From UBA11740 sp049273695 (GTDB lineage: Bacteria > Acidobacteriota > Blastocatellia > Pyrinomonadales > Pyrinomonadaceae): a DNA stretch of 64,000 nucleotides. The translations under genes were made by a program, and so were the position numbers. Below, one piece after another: positions 44,780 through 52,790 of the stretch. The stretch's first letter is position 1; each line of letters opens with the position of its first letter. The notes under the pieces are model-generated. The model ran no database searches. It saw nothing but the letters and a program-made list of their open reading frames with translations, and was not told where the DNA came from. Location: assembly GCA_049273695.1 (NCBI GenBank), contig JBASRE010000040.1, positions 1 to 64,000 on the forward strand, read 5' to 3'.

Positions 44780-44907
44780 GGGGTCAGGCCTTCGATTCTG
44801 CGATTCTCGCGGGTGAAGCTATCGCTCCTCGATTCCAGTAACTCGGCTGAAACAAAATCCATCGGGAGGGTGAGAATTGAGAATCGCAGAATCGAAGGCC
44901 TGACCCC
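44780..44907. mobile_element. MITE-like element with perfect 29-bp terminal inverted repeats
   Basis: Left arm 44780-44808 (GGGGTCAGGCCTTCGATTCT, continuing GCGATTCTC) and right arm 44879-44907 are exact reverse complements. The 70-nt interior has no ORF. GGGGTCAGGCC ends are typical of nonautonomous elements, and no target duplication is obvious. It occupies the gap between the convergent amidohydrolase and 206-residue secreted protein genes. Confidence 0.8.
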
Positions 44908-44929
44908 ATCATGTCACTGAATGCAACGG

Positions 44930-45550
44930 TCAACTGTCGAAGACCGCGCATTTCCCCTCGGCCACTTTGTCCGTCGCGTCAGGTGGCAGCGAATATCGCC
45001 AGTTGTGTCTCTTCCAAACTGATCCGTTCACATACTCAATCTTGTTTATTATTACTTCGCCATCTTTGAACCCGTCCGGACGTATCGCGCTGATCACCTT
45101 CACCGGCGCGTACGGGGTCCAAAAGTCGAGAATCTTCTTCTCCTTTGGCTTCATTCGCAGCGCGCAGAGATATTGCTTTGGCGCATAGTCGGCGGGTGTT
45201 GCGGTTGGTTTGAATTCCCAGATAAAGCTCCGGACGACACTCGTGCCGGTGTTCTTGAACTCCAGGAAAAGGTGATAGCTGTTCCCGTGCTCATCGGCTG
45301 ACATGATGGCCTGCTTATCCACATTCCGCAGGTCAACTTTTCTCGACCCGAGATCCCGGGCATCCGCCACCATTGGCGGGGTGATTGGTCCAGCGCCGCG
45401 AATGACCCCCGTCCTTTGCTTGACCCAACGAAATTTGATCGCTTCGACGTCAGGCTGTTCGCGTGGGGGTGATTGTGGGTGCTGGGCCGCCGGGAAAGCG
45501 GCGCAGATGAGAAGGAAAAGGCTGAGGACGAATAAATTACAACGAACCAT
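44930..45550 (-). CDS. Secreted protein of unknown function
   Basis: A 206-residue protein, start ATG 45550, with signal peptide (VRCNLFVLSLFLLICAAFPA). The mature part has a beta domain: YHLFLEFKNTGTSVVRSFIW and INKIEYVNGSVWKRHN. It shares plan and C-terminal theme with the protein at 39908-40465. No catalytic motif. Its gene starts immediately beside the left boundary of the hicAB cassette-like region. Confidence 0.7.
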   Translation of the reverse strand: MVRCNLFVLSLFLLICAAFPAAQHPQSPPREQPDVEAIKFRWVKQRTGVIRGAGPITPPMVADARDLGSRKVDLRNVDKQAIMSADEHGNSYHLFLEFKNTGTSVVRSFIWEFKPTATPADYAPKQYLCALRMKPKEKKILDFWTPYAPVKVISAIRPDGFKDGEVIINKIEYVNGSVWKRHNWRYSLPPDATDKVAEGKCAVFDS

Positions 45551-45565
45551 TTGGACCTGCACTTA

Positions 45566-45661
45566 GCTTAAGATCGCGGTGGCGCCGCGGGTCATTGAAT
45601 CCGCAATTCACAATCCGAAATTCAGAAGCTTCCGCCGCTCGCGTCAAACAAGTTGTTATAT
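45566..45661 (-). repeat. attC-like cassette boundary, copy 1
   Basis: Contains CCGCCGCTCGCGTC followed by AAACAAGTTGTT (45632-45657), which matches 23 of 26 positions with 46190-46215. Read on the minus strand it begins ATATAACAACTTGTTTGACG, like the 5' end of an integron attC site. It starts about 20 nt after the hicB stop. Core boxes are imperfect, so this is a hypothesis. Confidence 0.35.
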
Positions 45662-45680
45662 TGACGACCGATAGCGAGCG

Positions 45681-45890
45681 TTACGCCGCTTCGACGTAGT
45701 CCGCCAGGCTAGTGGGTTCGGGAATGGATAATCCGTCCTCACGCATTCCGTCGAGGTGAAGTTCAATCGCTTCACTCATGCGTTGGCGAAGTTCTTCAAT
45801 GGTTTTCCCGGTAGCGACACAGCCCGGCAGATCGGGAAGGTAAGCTGAGTAGTTCCGTTCGCCCGGTTCGATAATCATTGCGTACCGCAT
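45681..45890 (-). CDS. hicB: HicB-type antitoxin (UPF0150 fold)
   Basis: A 69-residue protein with the HicB signature NYSAYLPDLPGCVATGKTIE followed by EELRQRMSEAIELHLDGM. Short HicB proteins bind and inhibit HicA mRNA interferase and can repress the operon. The gene lies 11 nt after the hicA stop. The antitoxin frame is intact although the toxin frame is broken. Confidence 0.9.
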   Translation of the reverse strand: MRYAMIIEPGERNYSAYLPDLPGCVATGKTIEELRQRMSEAIELHLDGMREDGLSIPEPTSLADYVEAA

Positions 45891-45901
45891 AATGTGAAAC
45901 T

Positions 45902-46089
45902 CTATTTCTTAAGGCCCGCTTGCGTCAAGATACTCTTCAGGGTCTTGGGATGAATGTCATCCGATGGGTGCCAGATACGGTGACGCGACCAGGCTTTGTC
46001 GAATGCTTGAGTTGACGATGACTGCCCACCGTTGCAACGAGTGACCAGCCATCTCTGCTGAGTAGCTTTAGGAGATCACGAACCTTCAC
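45902..46089 (-). pseudogene. hicA: hicA toxin with single-base frameshift
   Basis: Starting at GTG 46089 the frame encodes VKVRDLLKLLSRDGW and GSHRQLKHSTKPGRVTVSG, the HicA dsRBD-like fold with its catalytic His in GSHRQ. It then runs into a frame ending THRMTFIPRP-stop. If one base is restored near 45970-45971 the reading continues HPSDDIHPKTLKSILTQAG and LKK-stop at 45902, as in normal HicA. Probably an inactivated toxin, or an indel error. As read, the product would be 50 residues and lack the C-terminal strand and helix. Confidence 0.85.
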
Positions 46090-46143
46090 ATTCCCGAGAT
46101 GATAGGGCGAGTCGATTTAGAATCAGAAGCCATACAACGTAAG

Positions 46144-46219
46144 AGTTAACCAGGCGGTGCGAATTCGAAATCCGCTATTTTTGTTGCTCCCGCCGCTCGC
46201 GTCCAACGATTTGTTGTGC
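46144..46219 (-). repeat. attC-like cassette boundary, copy 2
   Basis: A 76-nt segment. On the minus strand it begins GCACAACAAATCGTTGGACG and ends with GTTAACT. It shares the 26-nt core (46190-46215) with 45632-45657 and starts about 40 nt after the stop of the small membrane protein gene at 46260. Together the two sites bracket hicAB. Confidence 0.35.
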
Positions 46220-46259
46220 GTCGGAGTTAATAACAGCATTCGAAAGCGGCGAGCACCGA

Positions 46260-46535
46260 TTAGGATCTCGGCGTTAGTTTTCGTTTCGCAGTGCTTCGGC
46301 CAACGATCCAGAAGACGATCGCAACGATTGTGAGAAAGCCACCGAGAAAGAACATTCCAATTCCCGGTAGTGCCCATCTGAAAAAGATCCAGTCGAATTC
46401 ATGTGCCGCTACAAAGTCCGCCGGATATTTCGCCATTTCGTGACGGACGGTACGTTCACCCCACTGACACGTTGGGTATGAAAGTACCAGCAGCGCAAGG
46501 GCAACCGCGAAAATTATTTTGGTCGGTTTGCTCAT
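46260..46535 (-). CDS. Small two-pass membrane protein
   Basis: A 91-residue protein with membrane segments at about residues 6-22 and 52-78 and a basic C-terminus (STAKRKLTPRS). The loop carries EMAKYPADFVAAHEF. No family recognised. It is immediately upstream of an attC-like boundary, as a cassette gene would be. Confidence 0.6.
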   Translation of the reverse strand: MSKPTKIIFAVALALLVLSYPTCQWGERTVRHEMAKYPADFVAAHEFDWIFFRWALPGIGMFFLGGFLTIVAIVFWIVGRSTAKRKLTPRS

Positions 46536-46744
46536 TCAGAGGCCACGTACCTTAAGAAACCCAAGCCCGCGAAGCGGGCGACAGGGTTGCGCGTGGTGTA
46601 GTTTTTCAATCTGGTTCAACCCATCCGCTACCGCGGACGGTACTGACCTCACAATCCGAGTTGAGCCGATGATCCGGTCGCATCCACCACCCCGCGCGGG
46701 ATGCCCGCGCGGGGACCCCGGTTCGCTCGCGGTTCTGACGCAAA

Positions 46745-48277
46745 TTACCGCTCGCCGGAGGCCCCGGCCGCTTGTTCGGCGGTGCGCTCAGGCTCGGGGT
46801 CGTCATACTCGCGGCGGCGTGGATAGGGATCATTCGCGCGGCGGCGGGGAATTGAATCGCCCCGGCGTTCGTCACGCATCTGCGCGGTCAGCCCGCGCAC
46901 GCCATGCTTATCGAGCAGGTGACGCAGCGAGCGCACGGACATCTGAAGAAGCTGCGCGGCATTCGTCTGATTGCCTTCCGTGCGGCGCAGAGCTTCCATC
47001 ACATATGTCTTTTCCAATTGATCGAGATGCGCAGTGAGATTAATTCCGTCGTCCGGCAGTTCGAAGGCAGAAGCCACGCGCGTCTGGCTGTATTTTGTAA
47101 TCTGGTCAGGGAGGCGCTCGGGCTCAATCACTTCAGTTGTTTCGAGCGCGACGGCGCGTTCGATTGTATGTTCCAGTTCCCGAACATTACCTGGCCATGA
47201 ATAATTCTCGAGCAGACGCATCGTCGATGGGCTGATAACGAGGGAACGGCCGGTTTGGGTGCAGTGTTTGTTGATGAAGTAGCCGGCCAGCTCGACAATG
47301 TCGCCGGCGCGTTCTCGCAAAGGCGGCAGCTCCATCGGAATGACTGAGATGCGGTAGAAAAGATCCTCGCGGAAACTTCCGTCCTTCACCATGGCTCCGA
47401 GATCGCGGTTCGTGGCGGCAATGACCCGCGTGTTTACTTCCATCTCTTCGTGCGCGCCCACCGGACGTACTTTGCGTTCCTGCAGGACGCGCAGAAGTTT
47501 CACCTGCATCGCGGGCGACATCTCGCCGATTTCGTCGAGAAAGATTGTGCCCTGATTCGCAGCTTCGAAAAGTCCTTTGCGATTTGCCGTGGCGCCGGTG
47601 AACGAGCCTTTCACGTAGCCGAACAGCTCGGACTCCAGCAGCGTTTCGGTGAATGCGCCGCAATTAACTGAGACGAAAGGCTTCTGTGCGCGCGGACTAA
47701 GGTCATGAATCGCGCGCGCGACAAGTTCTTTGCCGGTACCGGACTCGCCGGTGAGCAAAACCGTCGAAGGCACTTGCGCGACCGTCTCGATCATTTGAAA
47801 GACGGCCTGCATCCGATCCGATTGGCCGATGATGTTGCTGAGGCGGCCGCGCGCGCGCTGCCCCTTGATCAACGCCTCGTTTTCGACTTTGAGAGTCTGC
47901 GCCTCGGCTTCTCGCGTAATTTTCGCAAGCGCGCGCAAGACTTTTTCTTTCAGCAGTTCGTTGTCGAAAGGCTTGTGAACAAAATCGAACGCGCCCAGCA
48001 GAAACGCTTCATGCGCCGTCGATTCGTTGGCGAAGGCGGTCATCATGATCACTTCGACGTTCGGGTGGAGTTCGCGCGCCGCGCGCAATAATTCGATGCC
48101 GCCCATGTCCGGCATCTTCACATCTGACAGGATCACTTCGGCCGGCTGAGTCTGAAGCAGCTCCATCGCCTTGCGCCCATTCTCAGCCACGCGGACGGTG
48201 TGACCCTCGCGCTGGAAAAGATGCGTCAGGAACTGGCGCATGCTGAGTTCATCGTCGACGATCAGAAGATTGGCCAT
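46745..48277 (-). CDS. Sigma-54-dependent response regulator (NtrC/PilR type)
   Basis: A 510-residue protein. The receiver domain has the phospho-acceptor Asp in VILSDVKMPDMGG (about residue 53). The AAA+ domain has GESGTGKE (Walker A) and the sigma-54-contact loop as GSFTGA (usual GAFTGA). A Fis-type HTH is in the C-terminal region (NQTNAAQLLQMSVRSLRHLL), as in PilR. An Arg/Asp/Glu-rich tail of about 50 residues follows. It forms a two-component system with the kinase at 48808-50463. Confidence 0.95.
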   Translation of the reverse strand: MANLLIVDDELSMRQFLTHLFQREGHTVRVAENGRKAMELLQTQPAEVILSDVKMPDMGGIELLRAARELHPNVEVIMMTAFANESTAHEAFLLGAFDFVHKPFDNELLKEKVLRALAKITREAEAQTLKVENEALIKGQRARGRLSNIIGQSDRMQAVFQMIETVAQVPSTVLLTGESGTGKELVARAIHDLSPRAQKPFVSVNCGAFTETLLESELFGYVKGSFTGATANRKGLFEAANQGTIFLDEIGEMSPAMQVKLLRVLQERKVRPVGAHEEMEVNTRVIAATNRDLGAMVKDGSFREDLFYRISVIPMELPPLRERAGDIVELAGYFINKHCTQTGRSLVISPSTMRLLENYSWPGNVRELEHTIERAVALETTEVIEPERLPDQITKYSQTRVASAFELPDDGINLTAHLDQLEKTYVMEALRRTEGNQTNAAQLLQMSVRSLRHLLDKHGVRGLTAQMRDERRGDSIPRRRANDPYPRRREYDDPEPERTAEQAAGASGER

Positions 48278-48291
48278 AGAATCAGAAAACT

Positions 48292-48321
48292 ATTTGACAT
48301 TTGGCATTTGAGATTTGGCAT
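48292..48321. repeat. Left flanking repeat of the four-helix-bundle gene
   Basis: ATTTGACATTTGGCATTTGA and following AT-rich bases (to 48321) are related, in inverted orientation, to 48762-48796. Both lie just outside the four-helix-bundle gene. Confidence 0.6.
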
Positions 48322-48337
48322 TTTTAACATTTGCGTT

Positions 48338-48739
48338 TCACATCGGACTTGCCTGATTTTGCTTCGCGGTCTTTAAGGTAGTCGCGAAGATTTTGCAAAG
48401 TTCAAGGTTCTCGTTGAGGATGTCGGTGATGAGCTCGTACTTCAAAAGCTGGCTGCGGTGTATTACGCGCAACCAAATCAACGTTTCGTTTAGTTCCTTA
48501 AAAACGATCCTGATCTTGTGAATGAAATCCGGCGTGCTTTCCGCGCCTCTCGCTTCCGCATAGTTTGGCGCCGGTGAGGTTCCGGAACGAAGGATTTGCC
48601 CGGCGATATGTCTTCCCGCCGGGGTCCGCGGAAGCGCCGCCGACAATCTCACAATCCGAACAGCAAAATCGACTAGCCGCTCCTCTAACTCATCGGCTTG
48701 CGACCTATGTTCCTTCGCGATTGCCGTTGCTGCCTTCAT
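48338..48739 (-). CDS. Four-helix-bundle protein (23S rRNA IVP/Avd-like family)
   Basis: A 133-residue, all-helical protein. It has AALPRTPAGRHIAGQILRSG and TSPAPNYAEARGAESTPDFI, then ELNETLIWLRVI, typical of the 'four helix bundle protein' / S23 family. These small genes are mobile in many genomes and include diversity-generating retroelement accessory proteins and rRNA intervening-sequence proteins. Here it sits between the genes of a two-component system and is flanked by inverted AT-rich repeats. No reverse transcriptase is present. Confidence 0.88.
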   Translation of the reverse strand: MKAATAIAKEHRSQADELEERLVDFAVRIVRLSAALPRTPAGRHIAGQILRSGTSPAPNYAEARGAESTPDFIHKIRIVFKELNETLIWLRVIHRSQLLKYELITDILNENLELCKIFATTLKTAKQNQASPM

Positions 48740-48761
48740 CCCAATTCAAACCGCGCGGTTA

Positions 48762-48796
48762 CGACAAATGCCAAATGCCAAATCTCAGATGTCAGA
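48762..48796. repeat. Right flanking repeat of the four-helix-bundle gene
   Basis: GACAAATGCCAAATGCCAAA and following bases (to 48796) share TGCCAAATCTCA with the reverse complement of 48292-48321, so the four-helix-bundle gene is bracketed by inverted repeats. Confidence 0.6.
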
Positions 48797-48807
48797 TGGC
48801 TTCAGGT

Positions 48808-50463
48808 TCACCCCACCCCCGGTAACTCCACCGTAATGGTCGTCCCAGAGCCTTCTCGGCTGCGAACGTTAATTGTACCAGAATGGTCGCGGATAATTTG
48901 ATAAACAATCGACAGCCCGAGCCCGGTGCCGCCGGTCGTCGAAGTGAACGGTTCGAATAAGCGTTCCACTTGCTCGGGCGTCATGCCGCAACCCGTGTCC
49001 TTGAAACTGATGTGGACGCGATCGGCATCGGTACGCTGAGCAGTAACGCGAAATTCGCCGCCGTCAGGCATCGCCCGCAACGCGTTACGCGTGACGTTCC
49101 AACAGACTTGCTTCAACTGTTCCGCGTCGCCTTTCACTATCAACGGTTCGTTTGGTAGCTCCTCTTTTAGACTATGGCCGTCGGTGATCTCAGGACTGTT
49201 ACGCAACAGTTGAAGCGTATCGCCGATCAATTCGCGCACATCCAACTCCTGCATCTCCGCGGCCCGCGGCCGGGCGTAGTTGAGATAATCAGTGACGATC
49301 TTGTTCAAGCGATCGGACTCGCGCAGGATGATCTCCATCAGTTGGGAATGATCGGATTCGTTGTCCATCTCAGCCCTGAGCATCTGAATCGAGCCGCGCA
49401 TCGCCGCCAACGGATTGCGAATCTCATGCGCGATCGACGCAGCCATCCGGCCGACCGCGGCCAGACGATCCTGACGTCGCGCGGTCTCTTCCATCACACG
49501 CACGTCGGTAAGATCCTGAAAGGTGATCACGAGACCGCTCGTCTCGCCGGATTCCGCGAACAAAGGCGCGATGCTGTAGCCGAGATGCAGCATGAAACCG
49601 CTCTGCGTGAGTGAATCGATCTCGTATCGCGGGCTGACTTTGCCTTCCGCGGCCGCGGCCATCGAATCAGCCATCTGCCGTGTCATCTCGCCAAAAAACA
49701 TCGAAGCGTTCTTGCCGCGAACGTCGGCGGCTTCATAGCCGGTGATCTCTTCCGCCGCTGCGTTGAACGTGAAGATGCGGCCCCCAAGATCGGTAGTAAT
49801 CAAACCCGATCTGATCGATTCGACGATCCGTTCATGCAACAGGCGCAGGTCGGCTAAGGTGCGGGTCGCCTCTGCCAGTTGCACATCTGAAGTTAACTGT
49901 CTCTCGGCGAGCTTAGCCGCCAACAGTCCGACCACGAGAAACGAAACGTCCGCGAGACCCATTGCCTGGATCACGTTGGGCAGCGATTCGTCCGTGATCA
50001 GGCCACCACGCGGCACCACTCCATTCAGCAGGAGCAATGAAACTGTGTTGAATGCCGCCGCGCTGCCAATCGCGGTAATCAGCGCGCCACGCGGACCGAT
50101 GAACCAGCTCGCGACCGAAATGACGACTATGTAAAGCGCGATGTAAGGCGACCGGACGGCGCCGGTAATCCAAACCAGCCACGAGACTAAAAGCACGTCG
50201 GCAAAGAATTGGAAGCGCGCCTGGACGAGATAATTGTTCCAGAGGAGGTGCGCGACGCAATAGATAACGGTGAGTAACGCGACGACCAGGAGCAGCGGTT
50301 TGATTGATTGCAGCGAGTCATCGACGTTCGGTCCAAATGTGCCCCGCGCCCAGATTGCGCCGGCTAACATCACCAGCACAGCCACCGCCGCCCGGCCGAC
50401 AATCAACCGCCACAGACGAGCGCCGAATGCTCCTTGCGTGATGCGGCTGCCTTCACTCGCCAT
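48808..50463 (-). CDS. Membrane sensor histidine kinase (PilS/NtrB type)
   Basis: A 551-residue protein, start ATG 50463 (the longer frame runs into an intergenic repeat). Six membrane segments occupy about residues 15-185, with the pattern YIALYIVVISVASWFIGPRG seen in PilS-like sensors. A PAS domain (about 210-310) and HisKA with the phospho-His in SIAHEIRNPLAAMRG (about 344) follow. The HATPase_c domain has N and G boxes (NALRAM, DTGCGM, GGTGLGLSI). Partner of the sigma-54 response regulator. Confidence 0.93.
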   Translation of the reverse strand: MASEGSRITQGAFGARLWRLIVGRAAVAVLVMLAGAIWARGTFGPNVDDSLQSIKPLLLVVALLTVIYCVAHLLWNNYLVQARFQFFADVLLVSWLVWITGAVRSPYIALYIVVISVASWFIGPRGALITAIGSAAAFNTVSLLLLNGVVPRGGLITDESLPNVIQAMGLADVSFLVVGLLAAKLAERQLTSDVQLAEATRTLADLRLLHERIVESIRSGLITTDLGGRIFTFNAAAEEITGYEAADVRGKNASMFFGEMTRQMADSMAAAAEGKVSPRYEIDSLTQSGFMLHLGYSIAPLFAESGETSGLVITFQDLTDVRVMEETARRQDRLAAVGRMAASIAHEIRNPLAAMRGSIQMLRAEMDNESDHSQLMEIILRESDRLNKIVTDYLNYARPRAAEMQELDVRELIGDTLQLLRNSPEITDGHSLKEELPNEPLIVKGDAEQLKQVCWNVTRNALRAMPDGGEFRVTAQRTDADRVHISFKDTGCGMTPEQVERLFEPFTSTTGGTGLGLSIVYQIIRDHSGTINVRSREGSGTTITVELPGVG

Positions 50464-50510
50464 GGCGAAAGCGTACCATGAATTTCGAGCGTCGTGGGTG
50501 ATGGAAACTC

Positions 50511-50555
50511 GGTACGCACGCCTCCGGCGTGCAGCACGCCAAAGGCGTGCGTACC
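50511..50555. repeat. GTACGCACGCC palindromic repeat, copy 2
   Basis: GGTACGCACGCCTCCGGCGT followed by GCAGCACGCC and GGCGTGCGTACC. The outer ends form a perfect inverted repeat with the inner CACGCC/GGCGTG pairs. It is in the gap between the divergent kinase and PKD protein genes. Confidence 0.85.
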
Positions 50556-50648
50556 CGTGTCGCCGCATTGACTTTGGCTGGTCAGGGGCTTATCTTCGCG
50601 GCGTTGCCGCAAGCGTAAGAGTGCCCACTACAACCCTCGGTCTCGATC

Positions 50649-52085
50649 ATGCGTCGTCAGGCTCGGTTTCTCTTGCTCGTTCTCTGTCTGGTCGTGTTGT
50701 GTGAAGCCGTTGGCTCTCAACAACCACCTCCGATCGTAAATCTGCGTCCGAGCTCGGTTGCGTCACCGCCGGGCACTCCGCCAGTTCGTGTCAGGGCTGA
50801 AAAACAGCGCGTGCCCCTGGGCACCAAAGTGACCTTCACGCTCTCACCCGCCAGCGTCCTATCTGACTACGTGGTGACGCTTTACTTCGGTGACCGTCAG
50901 CAACAGGTGATGACTGGCCCTCAGGCCACTCACGTTTATGAAGAGGTCGGAACCTACACTTATTCCGTAGACGTCAAATCCCGCCGGCGGTGTGATGCGC
51001 GGGTCGCGTTGAACTCTTCCACCAACTCGGTTTCTGAGGCGGAGCCAGTCAAGTTCTCAGCCCAGCTTTCGGGGAACTGTTCCAACATTCAGTATCGCTT
51101 TGTGTTCGGCGACGGGTCGTCGAGCAATTGGCGCAGCAGCGCGCAGGCGGAACATCGTTACGCGCGAGCAGGGAACTACTTTCCATACGTAGATATCAGT
51201 GACGGCCAGAACCGCATCGGCGGCAGCCAGCGGTTAAGACTTGCTGTGACGCGGCGAGGACCTGTTGTCGACCCGCGCAACAATGTGTCCGTTTCTTTGA
51301 CGGCCGAACCGTTACCAGCGAGGCCAGGAGAGCCGGTTACTTTCACCGCGAAGGCTTCGCCTGCCCGAGCAGGCGCGCAATACCAATTCAATTTTGGGGA
51401 TGGCGATCGAACATCCTGGCAAACTGACCCGCAGTCAAAGCACACGTACAAGACTGGAGGCGTCTATCGACCTTACGTGCAGGTCAGTCAATTCTTGAAC
51501 AATCAAACCGTGAGCGCGACAAGTGCGCCGGCCGTTTTGAGAGTGCGCCGCGGACGTGACACGACACCGGATCCTGATCCAAGTCCTACGCCGTCGCCCA
51601 CGCCCGGTACGAGTCCATCACCGACGCCCGTTACTTCGCCGACTGCGAGTGACTCGCCGACACCTTCGCCTGGTGACGGATCACCTTCGCCAGGTGATGG
51701 ATCATCTTCGCCCGGTTCGTCACCGTCCGGTTCCAACGGAACCACTGTGACGGGAAGCCAAACATCTTCGTCGTCACCTTTCGGCACTTCGACTCAGAAT
51801 GACGCGTCTTCAGGGAATAAGTGGTGGTACCTATTGATTGCGGCGGTAGTTCTGTTTCTGATTTACCAGGCTTCGGGGCTTCTGTTTGCCACGCAGCCAA
51901 CATTCGCGCCATTTGCAGACCACGGAGTTGCGGCGGTCGCGACCGAGAAAGGCGCCCTGCCGATCAATTTTGAGCTAGTGCTCGACAGAAATGTTTCAGG
52001 TGGCGACTATTCCGTCACAACGGACCAGCCCCGCCTGATTACGAATTCGCCCGAACCGGAAGACCGGCAGATAATCGAAATCTAA
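50649..52085 (+). CDS. PKD-domain surface protein with C-terminal membrane anchor
   Basis: A 478-residue protein with a signal peptide (about residues 1-23). Three PKD-like beta domains cover about residues 45-300; repeated motifs are YFGDRQQQ, FVFGDGSSSNW and FNFGDGDRTSW, each followed by a YxxxG strand. A Pro/Ser/Thr/Asp-rich stretch (about 305-375) leads to one membrane helix (about 393-412) and a short cytoplasmic tail. PKD proteins are usually extracellular binding modules. Cell-surface location is inferred. Confidence 0.85.
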   Translation: MRRQARFLLLVLCLVVLCEAVGSQQPPPIVNLRPSSVASPPGTPPVRVRAEKQRVPLGTKVTFTLSPASVLSDYVVTLYFGDRQQQVMTGPQATHVYEEVGTYTYSVDVKSRRRCDARVALNSSTNSVSEAEPVKFSAQLSGNCSNIQYRFVFGDGSSSNWRSSAQAEHRYARAGNYFPYVDISDGQNRIGGSQRLRLAVTRRGPVVDPRNNVSVSLTAEPLPARPGEPVTFTAKASPARAGAQYQFNFGDGDRTSWQTDPQSKHTYKTGGVYRPYVQVSQFLNNQTVSATSAPAVLRVRRGRDTTPDPDPSPTPSPTPGTSPSPTPVTSPTASDSPTPSPGDGSPSPGDGSSSPGSSPSGSNGTTVTGSQTSSSSPFGTSTQNDASSGNKWWYLLIAAVVLFLIYQASGLLFATQPTFAPFADHGVAAVATEKGALPINFELVLDRNVSGGDYSVTTDQPRLITNSPEPEDRQIIEI

Positions 52086-52094
52086 GGAGAAGAA

Positions 52095-52697
52095 ATGACT
52101 GAACCCGCTGAACCCACTACCATCGCCGATGTTTTCGAACTTCCGAAACCCGGTGACCCCGATCCGAAGACGGATCGCTGGGATGCCGTGCAGAAGCGGA
52201 TTAAAGAGGAAGTGAAGGACGTAAAGTTTCCGGCGGCGCTCAGTGATCTCGGCCCGAAAATCTGCGAGCTGTTCGACGTGCCGCTGCCGAATATCCTCGT
52301 CACGTCGTGGAAGAAGGTCGATGACCTGCGCGCGCGTCTCGAAAAAACCCGCAACGCGCCCGACAAAGTGGAATACCTCGAGCTGGCGCAGCACACGATC
52401 AACTGCGACCAGAAACCCTACCTCGAAATGCGGCTCAAGGACATGCCGTTGAAGAAAATTGTGTTCACGGTGAAACTCGTCTTCACCCTGAAGGCCTTTG
52501 TGCTGAAGATCCAGGGCGGCGCGATTCAGGAAATTCAAACCGGGGCATGCGAAGTGAAGGGCACCATCTCGTACGCGGGTCAGGTGATCGTTGAAAAGAA
52601 ACTCTCGCCAATCAAACTGCCGGGCATGATGCCCGTGCCCGCCGCTCTCAGTCTCTCCCAATCACCACCTGAGCAGGCCAAGGCTGCGGCAACTTAA
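52095..52697 (+). CDS. Cytoplasmic protein of unknown function
   Basis: A 200-residue protein preceded by AAGGAG. It starts MTEPAEPTTIADVFELPKPG. It is soluble, with helical and beta segments (KICELFDVPLPNILVTSWKK, FTLKAFVLKIQGGAIQEI). It starts 9 nt after the PKD protein stop, so both are probably co-transcribed. No family recognised. Confidence 0.65.
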   Translation: MTEPAEPTTIADVFELPKPGDPDPKTDRWDAVQKRIKEEVKDVKFPAALSDLGPKICELFDVPLPNILVTSWKKVDDLRARLEKTRNAPDKVEYLELAQHTINCDQKPYLEMRLKDMPLKKIVFTVKLVFTLKAFVLKIQGGAIQEIQTGACEVKGTISYAGQVIVEKKLSPIKLPGMMPVPAALSLSQSPPEQAKAAAT

Positions 52698-52790
52698 TCC
52701 AAAGGAATAACGTCGAAGTAATTCGCAGTCCAATGCACTTTCAGGGTCCCACGCGGTAGCTTAAGCATCGGGCGTTTCCCTCAAGAACAA

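Noticed and set aside
45566..46219. Calling the hicAB flanks proven integron attC sites
   Set aside because: The core boxes deviate at one or two positions and no integrase is in the window, so this remains a hypothesis in the findings.
46519..47037. A plus-strand 172-codon frame over the response-regulator 3' end
   Set aside because: It is antisense to a clear AAA+/Fis regulator and Arg/Ala-rich without a family.
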